Made by a program: the position numbers and the translations under genes. A stretch of 64,000 nucleotides of DNA from Acidimicrobiales bacterium (GTDB taxonomy: Bacteria; Actinomycetota; Acidimicrobiia; Acidimicrobiales; MedAcidi-G1), in assembly GCA_030747595.1 (NCBI GenBank), contig JASLKK010000001.1:1-64000 (forward strand). Direction: 5' to 3'. Within the stretch, counting starts at the first letter, position 1. Every line of letters begins with the position of its first letter. The notes under the pieces are model-generated. The model ran no database searches and was not told where the DNA came from. It saw only the letters and a program-made list of their open reading frames with translations. This document shows positions 25,729 to 32,722 of this stretch, in pieces.

Positions 25729-26640
25729 TTACACGAGGCTGGTGAGCAGGGCCCGGGTGCGGGCGGACTCGTCGGGGTTGGTCCCGAACTCAAGGGCTGA
25801 AAAGTCGGTGACCCCGGCGTCGGCCAACGCTGATAGGCGGGCTGCTACTTGCTCCTCGTTGCCGATGACCGCCACGTCACCCGGCCCGGCCGCGCCTTCA
25901 CGGTCGAGCATGGCCCGGTACGACGGCAGGAGGCCGTAGATCTCGAACACGGCGTTCGCAGCGGCCCGTGCCGCATCGACGTCACTGGTCACGCAGGTAG
26001 GCAAGCTGCAGATGATGCGAGGTGCCGATCGGCCGGCGGTATCGGCGGCCTCGTTCAGGCGCGGGGCAATGTGGTTGGCCACCGTCCGTTCGCCGACCAT
26101 CCAGAGAATCGAACCGTCGGTACGGCGCCCGGTAACTCGGAGGGCCTGTTCACCGAGAGCGGCCACCATCACCGATGGTGGCCGGTCGGCGGGGCGACCG
26201 GTCGCGATGTGGGCGGTGAACGCCTCACCGTCGTAGTCGACCGATCCGCTCTCCAGTAGTGGCTGGAGTACCTCCAGGTAGTCGATGAGGTGGCGGATCG
26301 GCTTCTCGAACGAGAGGCCAAGCATGTCCTCGATCACCGGGCGGTGCGAGAGGCCGATGCCCAGCACCAGCGGACGATCGCCAAGGGCCGCCGCCGTGGT
26401 CAAAGCCTGACCGGCGAGCGCTGTCGGATGCCGGGGAAAGGTCGGGATGACGGCGGTGCCGAACTCCATGCCGGGGGCGACGTCGGCCAGTGCGGTGAAC
26501 GCCGTGAGGGCGTCGATCAGCCCCGTCTGGGCCAGCCACCACCCGGAGAAGCCATCCTCAGCGGCCTGGACAGCGTGAGCGCGGAGTCGACCGAGGTCGG
26601 TGTGCTGTAGTTCGGCTGAAGCATTGATGGCGATACGCAT
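25729..26640 (-). CDS. LLM class F420-dependent oxidoreductase
   Basis: 303 residues in the luciferase-like monooxygenase fold. MRIAINASAELQHTDLGRLR opens the barrel, then GFSGWWLAQTGLIDALTAFTALADVAPGMEFGTAVIPTFPRHP and RPLVLGIGLSHRPVIEDMLG, the block typical of F420-binding actinobacterial members. It would reduce or oxidise an organic substrate with coenzyme F420; the substrate is unknown. The next gene upstream, an SRPBCC protein, ends 50 bases before it on the same strand. Confidence 0.85.
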   Translation of the reverse strand: MRIAINASAELQHTDLGRLRAHAVQAAEDGFSGWWLAQTGLIDALTAFTALADVAPGMEFGTAVIPTFPRHPTALAGQALTTAAALGDRPLVLGIGLSHRPVIEDMLGLSFEKPIRHLIDYLEVLQPLLESGSVDYDGEAFTAHIATGRPADRPPSVMVAALGEQALRVTGRRTDGSILWMVGERTVANHIAPRLNEAADTAGRSAPRIICSLPTCVTSDVDAARAAANAVFEIYGLLPSYRAMLDREGAAGPGDVAVIGNEEQVAARLSALADAGVTDFSALEFGTNPDESARTRALLTSLV

Positions 26641-26690
26641 GTGGGTTCTCTCTCCTGGGCTAAGGCCCGGTTGTTTCAGACTGGCTTGGA

Positions 26691-27170
26691 TCAGACGGCT
26701 TCAGCGCGAGCCTTCACGTCGTCGGCGAAGCGGGTTAGGAACGATTCCGCATGGGCCAGGAAGGTGTCCGACGCGCCGTCTGCTAGGGGATCCACCACGA
26801 TCGACCAAGCCATGAGGCAGCGGTCGCCCTGATCGGTGAATGCCGTGGTTCCCTGATAGAGGGCCACCGGGGCGCCAGAGAGTTCGTACACCCGGCGCCA
26901 CGGTGGCTCAAAGGAGATGACCTCTTCGGAGAGGTCCAGATCGCCGAGCGTGAACTCGAAGCGGGCACCCAGACCGTGGGGTTCGGGGCTGCCGTCCTCT
27001 ACCGGGCCTCCGGTCGCCTCACTGATCAGGGCGCAGGCCGCGTCGAAGGCAACCGCCCGGGGAGCGGCGATTCCCCGCTCGGCCACGAACGTCGTGTACT
27101 GCTTCTTCGGGTGGGGGTCCCCGCCGATCTCACCGTCGACCAGGTCACGGTCCGAATCTTGGTTGTGCAC
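26691..27170 (-). CDS. SRPBCC (polyketide cyclase/START-like) family protein
   Basis: About 159 residues from the GTG at 27170; longer frames to 27248 would run into the divergent MFS gene. KKQYTTFVAERGIAAPRAVAFDAACAL, FTLGDLDLSEEVISFEPPWRRVYELSG and MAWSIVVDPLADGASDTFLAHAESFLTRFADDVK follow the strand/helix order of SRPBCC proteins, which bind hydrophobic ligands in a helix-grip pocket. The role is unknown. The start codon choice is uncertain. Confidence 0.6.
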   Translation of the reverse strand: MHNQDSDRDLVDGEIGGDPHPKKQYTTFVAERGIAAPRAVAFDAACALISEATGGPVEDGSPEPHGLGARFEFTLGDLDLSEEVISFEPPWRRVYELSGAPVALYQGTTAFTDQGDRCLMAWSIVVDPLADGASDTFLAHAESFLTRFADDVKARAEAV

Positions 27171-27193
27171 CGACTGGACCGTACTGTGCGCCG

Positions 27194-28384
27194 ATGGCGG
27201 GACCAGCAACGACCGGACCAGAGGCGGGTGACCGGCTGGCCACCCCACGATTCCTCGTGTTGTGCCTGGCGTCGTTCGGCTACTTCACCGCACTGGGCAG
27301 TACTTGGCCGGTCGTTCCGGCCTTCGTGGAACACGACCTCGGGGGAGGCGGCGTGGCCGTCGGCCTGTCGGTGGGGGCATTCGGCTTTTCCGCAGCGTTG
27401 CTGCGGCCCCTCATTGGGCCGCTGGGCGATCGACGAGGCCGCCGATTCCTCCTACTTTTGGGTTCAGTCGGGGTCTCGACCTCGTTGTTGCTACTGGTGC
27501 CCGCCACCTCGGTGACCATGGTGGTGGCCGCCCGACTGGTGCTGGGCATGGGCGAGGCTGCCTTCTTCATCGGCATCTCGTCGGCCATTCAGGACCTCTC
27601 GCCGCCCGATCGCCGGGGCGAAGCCACTAGCTACTTCACCGTCACCCTCTACACCGGCCTGGCCCTTGGTCCGGCCCTCGGCGAGTGGCTAATGGACAAC
27701 GGTGGGCCGGACCGGGCGTTCGTGGTGGCCGCCGTGTTGGGAGTGGTGCCGGTCCTGCTAGCCCGAGCTGCACCGGGCCGACCGCTTGACCCGCCCGACG
27801 TGCCGCTGTTCCGGTGGCGGCTCCACCCGGCGGCCATCCGTCCCGGGGTGATGCTGTTCGTCGGCCTGCTGGCCTACTCGGGCTTCCTGGCTTTTATGGC
27901 CCTGCACGCCGCTGACGTGGGCGTCGCTTCGTCAGGCACGGTGTTCGCGGCATTCGCGGGGCTCGTGGTGGCAGTCCGACTGTTCGGAGCGAAGATCCCC
28001 GACCGGTTGGGATCGTTGGCCACCACCCGGCTGTCCATGGGATTTACGGCGGCCGGGATGTTGGTCCTTGGCCTGTGGACCCAACCAGCGGGCGTCTACG
28101 CCGGAGCGATGGTCATGGCCCTCGGACAGTGCTTCCTGTTTCCAGCCCTCTTCGTACTGGTGGTGGACCGTGCACCTGACGTCGAACGCAGCCATGCCAT
28201 CGGGTCGTTCAGCATCGCGTTCGACCTGGCTATCGCAGTGGGTGGCTTCCTGGTGGGGGCCGTGGTGGCGCTCACCGACCGACCCGGTGGCTTCCTGTTC
28301 TGCGCGGCAGTGGCAGCCGGGGCGTTGGCCCTCACCGGTCCGGTGCTGGGTAGCGTCGGTGCGATAGCTCGCTCCGAAGCCTGA
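27194..28384 (+). CDS. MFS transporter
   Basis: 396 residues with about twelve hydrophobic segments. Motif A is RPLIGPLGDRRGRRFLLLLG, and RLVLGMGEAAFFIGISSAIQDLSPPDRRGEATSYFTVTLYTGLALGPALGE spans TM4-TM5 with an antiporter-like glycine/proline pattern. It resembles uncharacterised MFS_1 proteins of actinobacteria. The direction and substrate of transport are unknown. It starts 23 bases from a divergent SRPBCC gene. Confidence 0.8.
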   Translation: MAGPATTGPEAGDRLATPRFLVLCLASFGYFTALGSTWPVVPAFVEHDLGGGGVAVGLSVGAFGFSAALLRPLIGPLGDRRGRRFLLLLGSVGVSTSLLLLVPATSVTMVVAARLVLGMGEAAFFIGISSAIQDLSPPDRRGEATSYFTVTLYTGLALGPALGEWLMDNGGPDRAFVVAAVLGVVPVLLARAAPGRPLDPPDVPLFRWRLHPAAIRPGVMLFVGLLAYSGFLAFMALHAADVGVASSGTVFAAFAGLVVAVRLFGAKIPDRLGSLATTRLSMGFTAAGMLVLGLWTQPAGVYAGAMVMALGQCFLFPALFVLVVDRAPDVERSHAIGSFSIAFDLAIAVGGFLVGAVVALTDRPGGFLFCAAVAAGALALTGPVLGSVGAIARSEA

Positions 28385-28571
28385 GACGGGTTCACCGACC
28401 AGTTCCTCAGTACTGGTCGCCGGGCACTGGTGTCGACGACGCACTGACAGGTTGGCTTCCCGCCGGGGTGGCCCCGCCCCTATCGGGCTGGGAAGATCAC
28501 GCCCGTAGACCCACACGCTCCTCACCGGGGAGCATCCGTAGAGACAGACATCGAACAGAAAGAGTCATCCG

Positions 28572-29729
28572 ATGGCGACCGATCAGGCGCTGGCTGACGA
28601 GATCGTCGGCACCATCCGATCGTGGGTGGACCGCGACGTCATCCCGAACGTGGCCGAGTTCGAACATGCCGACGAGTTTCCGCAGGCCATGTTCGACCAG
28701 ATGTGCGAGTTCGGCCTGTTCGGCTCGACCATCCCCGAGGAGTACGGCGGCCTAGGCCTCGACATCACCACCTACGCCCGGATCATCGAGGAACTGTCGC
28801 GGGGCTTCATGTCGCTGGCCGGAATCCTCAACACCCACAAGATCGGCGTCACGATGATCGGCCGGTTCGGAACCGACGAACAGAAGCAGCGGCTCCTGCC
28901 GCGGATGTGCGACGGCTCGTTCCGGGCCGCCTTCTCGTTGTCGGAGCCTGACGCGGGCAGTGACACCGGGGCCCTTCGCTGCAAGGCCGAGCGGGACGGC
29001 GACGAGTGGGTGGTGAACGGCACGAAGATGTGGGTCACCAACGGTGTTCGGGCCTCGCTGGTCATGTTGATGGTCCGCACGCCGGACGACCGCATCACCT
29101 GCCTGTTAGTTGAAAAGGAGCCCGGCGAGACCTTCGAGGGCATCTCGGTATCCAAGAAGATCGACAAACTGGGCTACAAGGGCCTCGAGACGGTCGAAAT
29201 GTCCTACGTAGACCACAAGGTTCCGCACGCCAACGTGCTGGGCGGCGACGAAGGCATCGGCCACGGCCGCCAGTACGCACTCTCGGCGCTCGAGTTGGGT
29301 CGCATCAACATTGCCTCGCGTGCCGTCGGCGTAGCCCAAGCGGCGTTTGAGGCGGCGATGCGGTATGCCCAGCAGCGTGAAACGTTCGGCAGGCCCATCT
29401 ACGAGCATCAGGCCATCCAGTTCAAGTTGGCTGAGATGGCAACCAAGCTTCAGGCGGCCCGGCTCATGACGTATGACGCGGCCCGGCGGGCCGACGAGGG
29501 CGAGCGAGTCGACATGGAGGCCGGCATGGCCAAGCTGTTCGCCTCCGAGGCGGCGTTTGAGATCGCCACCGATGCCCTGCGGATTCACGGCGGCAACGGC
29601 TACACCGCCGAGTTCCCCGTGGAGCGCTACTTCCGTGACACCCCGCTGATGATCATCGGCGAGGGCACGAGCGAGATCCAGAAGATGGTGATAGCCCGTA
29701 AGTTGCTCGAGCGTTATCCCGCCGAGTGA
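28572..29729 (+). CDS. Acyl-CoA dehydrogenase
   Basis: 385 residues, standard family length. FSLSEPDAGSDTGAL and MWVTNGVRASL form the FAD/substrate middle domain. GIGHGRQYALSALELGRINIASRAVG begins the helical domain, ALRIHGGNGYTAEFPVERYFRD is the C-terminal signature, and Glu364 in IGEGTSEIQ is the catalytic base position of medium/short-chain enzymes. It heads an operon with an aminotransferase (GTGA overlap), an omega-amidase and a polyprenyl synthase, so its acyl substrate may come from amino acid breakdown (inference). Confidence 0.9.
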   Translation: MATDQALADEIVGTIRSWVDRDVIPNVAEFEHADEFPQAMFDQMCEFGLFGSTIPEEYGGLGLDITTYARIIEELSRGFMSLAGILNTHKIGVTMIGRFGTDEQKQRLLPRMCDGSFRAAFSLSEPDAGSDTGALRCKAERDGDEWVVNGTKMWVTNGVRASLVMLMVRTPDDRITCLLVEKEPGETFEGISVSKKIDKLGYKGLETVEMSYVDHKVPHANVLGGDEGIGHGRQYALSALELGRINIASRAVGVAQAAFEAAMRYAQQRETFGRPIYEHQAIQFKLAEMATKLQAARLMTYDAARRADEGERVDMEAGMAKLFASEAAFEIATDALRIHGGNGYTAEFPVERYFRDTPLMIIGEGTSEIQKMVIARKLLERYPAE

Positions 29730-30904
29730 CCGTCGTGCCCGATCGTCCGAACGCCCATCTGGTGTCGCGGATGCAGGGTCACCGGCTGTCTATCTTTGCC
29801 GAAATGTCGACGCTGGCCGTCGAGACGGGGGCCATCAACCTCGGGCAGGGATTCCCCGACACCGACGGTCCGGCCGAGGTCACCGCGGCGGCCATCCAGG
29901 CCATCCGGGACGGCTTCAACCAGTATCCGCCCGACCGGGGCATCCCCGAGTTGCGCCGGGCCGTGGCCGACCATCAGGCCCGATTTTACGGCCAGCAGGT
30001 CGACCCCGGCGACGTCATGGTTTCCACCGGCGCATCCGAGGCCATCGGGGCGGCGATCATGGCCCTTGTCGAACCGGGTGAGGAGGTGGTGGTCTTCGAG
30101 CCCTACTTCGACCTGTACGCGGCGGTCATCGAGCTGGCCGGGGGCGTCCGGCGAGCCGTCACCCTGCGGACGCCCGACTATTCGTTCGACCCGGACGAGC
30201 TCGAGGCGGTCATCAACCCGTCCACGCGACTGATCCTGATCAACACGCCACACAACCCGACGGGCAAGGTGTTCTCCGAAGCCGAACTGGCCGAGATCGC
30301 CCGCCTGGCCATCACCCATGACCTGTTGGTGGTGACCGACGAGGTCTACGAGCACATGACCTACGACGCGACCCGCCACATCCCGTTGGCGACCCTTCCT
30401 GGCATGGCCGAGCGAACGGTGACCATCTCGTCGGGGGGCAAGTCGTTCGGGTTGACCGGCTGGAAGGTGGGGTGGGCCCATGGCCCCACGGAGCTGGTCA
30501 ACGCGGTGCACACCGTCAAACAACACCTGTCGTTCACCAGCGGGGCCCCATTCCAGCGGGCCATGGTGACCGCCCTGACCCTGGGTGACAGCTACTTCAC
30601 CGTGCTGGCCGACGACCTGTGTGCCAAGCGTGACCTGGTGGCCGACGGGCTGCGTTCGGTAGGCCTCGACGTGTTGCCAGCGCAGGGGACCTACTACGTG
30701 ACGGCCGACGTGGCACCGCTGGGCTACGACGACGGCATGGAGTTCTGTCGTGACCTGCCCGGGCGGTGTGGCGTGGTGGCCATCCCCAACCGGGTCTTCT
30801 ACGACGATGAGTCGGCTGGGCGTTCGATCGTCCGGTTCGCCTACTGCAAGCAGTTCGAGGTGCTCCACGAAGCCGTCGATCGCCTGTCCCGTCTGACAGC
30901 CTGA
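29726..30904 (+). CDS. Class I aminotransferase, YbdL/glutamine transaminase K-like
   Basis: 392 residues. PLP binds Lys239 in TISSGGKSFGLTGWKVGW; NTPHNPTGKVF and VVTDEVYEHM are further PLP contacts. The N-terminus (IFAEMSTLAVETGAINLGQGFPDTDGP) and CGVVAIPNRVFYDDE match E. coli YbdL and kynurenine/glutamine transaminase K. It should transaminate 2-oxo acids such as ketomethylbutyrate with glutamine or methionine as donor. The next gene is a YafV-like omega-amidase, the known partner that hydrolyses 2-oxoglutaramate. GTG start, overlapping the dehydrogenase stop by four bases. Confidence 0.85.
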   Translation: MTVVPDRPNAHLVSRMQGHRLSIFAEMSTLAVETGAINLGQGFPDTDGPAEVTAAAIQAIRDGFNQYPPDRGIPELRRAVADHQARFYGQQVDPGDVMVSTGASEAIGAAIMALVEPGEEVVVFEPYFDLYAAVIELAGGVRRAVTLRTPDYSFDPDELEAVINPSTRLILINTPHNPTGKVFSEAELAEIARLAITHDLLVVTDEVYEHMTYDATRHIPLATLPGMAERTVTISSGGKSFGLTGWKVGWAHGPTELVNAVHTVKQHLSFTSGAPFQRAMVTALTLGDSYFTVLADDLCAKRDLVADGLRSVGLDVLPAQGTYYVTADVAPLGYDDGMEFCRDLPGRCGVVAIPNRVFYDDESAGRSIVRFAYCKQFEVLHEAVDRLSRLTA

Positions 30905-30908
30905 TCAC

Positions 30909-31685
30909 ATGAAGATCGCCGCCCTGCAGCACAACATCGCCTGGGAGGACGCGCCAGCCACCTGTACCCGGGTGGCTCCGATGATCGCCGAGGCGGCTGC
31001 CGACGGGGCCGACATGGTCCTGCTGACCGAGATGTTCGGACCGGGCTTCTCGCTGGCCGCCGACCGGATCGCCGAACCGCCGGGTGGACCGACCGAGCAG
31101 TTCATGGCCGGACAGGCCGCGGTCCACGACATCTGGGTGGGTGGATCGATTCCGACACGTGACGATCCGGACGGCGAGCCCGGGGCGCTGCCGGTGAACC
31201 GGTTCCTGCTGGTCGGCCCGGACGGCACCCAGCACCACTACGACAAGCTTCATCCGTTCACGTTCGCCGACGAGCACGAGGCCTACCGGGCCGGTGACAC
31301 TCCGGTCACCGTCACCATCGACGGCCTCCGGCTGACCCTGTTCGTCTGCTACGACCTGCGGTTCGCCAACGCCTTCTGGGATCGGGCGCTGGACACCGAC
31401 GCCTACCTGGTAGTGGCCAACTGGCCCGAGTCGCGGCGCGACCACTGGAGTGCCTTGCTGGTGGCCCGGGCCATCGAGAACCAGGCGTACGTAGTGGGCG
31501 TCAACCGGGTGGGGGAGGCCAACGGGCTGACCTACTCGGGTGACACGGTGATCGTGGACCCGTCCGGCGAGGTGGTGGCCGAGGGCGTCGACTACACCGA
31601 GGGTGTAGTCATGGCTGACGTGAATCCGGCCCGGGTGGCTGAGGTACGCGACGCTTTTCGCTTTTTGCCCGACCGGCGGGACTGA
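30909..31685 (+). CDS. Nitrilase-superfamily omega-amidase, YafV-like
   Basis: 258 residues. The catalytic triad is Glu41 (LLTEMFGPGF), Lys113 (YDKLHPF) and Cys147 (FVCYDLRF). ARAIENQAYVVGVNRVG and FTFADEHEAYRAGD are close to E. coli YafV and mammalian Nit2. Omega-amidase hydrolyses 2-oxoglutaramate or 2-oxosuccinamate to the dicarboxylate and ammonia. It lies four bases after the YbdL-like aminotransferase, so the pair forms a glutamine transaminase/omega-amidase route, likely repairing 2-oxo acids such as the methionine-salvage keto acid. Its TGA shares a base with the next ATG. Confidence 0.88.
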   Translation: MKIAALQHNIAWEDAPATCTRVAPMIAEAAADGADMVLLTEMFGPGFSLAADRIAEPPGGPTEQFMAGQAAVHDIWVGGSIPTRDDPDGEPGALPVNRFLLVGPDGTQHHYDKLHPFTFADEHEAYRAGDTPVTVTIDGLRLTLFVCYDLRFANAFWDRALDTDAYLVVANWPESRRDHWSALLVARAIENQAYVVGVNRVGEANGLTYSGDTVIVDPSGEVVAEGVDYTEGVVMADVNPARVAEVRDAFRFLPDRRD

Positions 31686-32722
31686 TGGCGGCGGTTCCGG
31701 CGGTCCTCGTACGGGCCCGAGAGTTGGTGGAACCGGCGCTAGTGGCTGCCGTGGATCGCCTGTGCGACGAGCTTCGCCTACCCGCCCGTTACCACTTCGG
31801 ATGGGTGGAGGCCAATGGGTCGCCGTCGACGGCCGGACCAGGTAAGGGCCTGCGTCCTGCCCTGGCAGTGCTATCGGCCGAGGCGGTAGGCGCCGATGGT
31901 GCGGTGGCGGTGCCCGGAGCGGCCGCTGTGGAACTGGTGCACAACTTCTCTCTGGTGCACGACGACATCGTCGACGGCGACGTGGAGCGACGGCACCGTC
32001 CGACGGTGTGGGCAGTCTTCGGGGTGGACGACGCGGTGATCTCGGGCGACGCCCTTCACAACCTGGCCTTCCAAGTACTGCTCGACACGCCTGCTGGTCA
32101 GTCCGGCGGAGAGCCCTCAGCCGAGCGAGTGAGGGCCACCATCCGGCTGTTGACGGCTACCACGGCGATGATCGCCGGTCAGTCCGCCGACATGGCCTTC
32201 GATGACCTCCCCGAGGTTGACCTAGCGGCCTGCCTGGCCATGGAAGCCGACAAGACCGGCGCCCTACTCGGGTACTCGGCATCGGTCGGTGCCGTGCTTG
32301 CTGGGGCGCCCACCGACCAGGTCGACGCGTTGGAGGTCTACGGGCAGGAACTTGGCCTAGCCTTCCAGGCCGTCGACGACGTGCTGGGCATCTGGGGAGA
32401 CCCGTCGGTGACCGGTAAGGCGGCCGGCAACGACCTCCGGGAACGTAAGAAGTCGATGCCGGTGGCCTGCGTGCTGTCCGGCGGAGGAACAGCGGCCGCC
32501 GAACTCCGGGCCGTCTACAACGTGGCTGGCGATCTCTCCGATGATGACGTAGATCGGGCCTCTGCTGTCATCGAGGCAGCCGGTGGCCGAGAGGACACGA
32601 TTGCTGAAGCCCGCCGCCGCCTGGACGCTGCACTGGCCGCCATTGACGGGGTAGGTCTGGAGGTCGGAGCAGTTGACGAGTTGACCGGCCTGGCCCGTTT
32701 TGTGGCCGAGCGGGAGTTCTAG
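31685..32722 (+). CDS. Polyprenyl diphosphate synthase (trans-isoprenyl synthase)
   Basis: 345 residues. The first aspartate-rich motif DDIVDGD (93-99) with the preceding LVHNFSLVH is intact. The second reads DDVLGIWGDP (231-240), in place of DDxxD, followed by TGKAAGNDLRERKKSMPV. This DDxLGIWG form is common in actinobacterial geranylgeranyl-type synthases. It condenses isopentenyl diphosphate with allylic diphosphates; product length is uncertain. It is the last gene of the operon and overlaps the YafV-like stop as TGATG. Its TAG shares CTAG with the stop of the convergent helicase gene. Confidence 0.85.
   Translation: MAAVPAVLVRARELVEPALVAAVDRLCDELRLPARYHFGWVEANGSPSTAGPGKGLRPALAVLSAEAVGADGAVAVPGAAAVELVHNFSLVHDDIVDGDVERRHRPTVWAVFGVDDAVISGDALHNLAFQVLLDTPAGQSGGEPSAERVRATIRLLTATTAMIAGQSADMAFDDLPEVDLAACLAMEADKTGALLGYSASVGAVLAGAPTDQVDALEVYGQELGLAFQAVDDVLGIWGDPSVTGKAAGNDLRERKKSMPVACVLSGGGTAAAELRAVYNVAGDLSDDDVDRASAVIEAAGGREDTIAEARRRLDAALAAIDGVGLEVGAVDELTGLARFVAEREF

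Noticed and set aside
25479-25793. Leftward 104-residue frame between amidohydrolase and LLM genes
   Set aside because: Pro/Ser/Thr-rich without domain features, overlaps the LLM 3' end, and has no ribosome-binding site.
29714-30868. Long antisense frame over the aminotransferase gene
   Set aside because: A high-GC shadow; His/Gln/Gly/Val-rich composition and no family motifs, while the sense frame has all PLP motifs.
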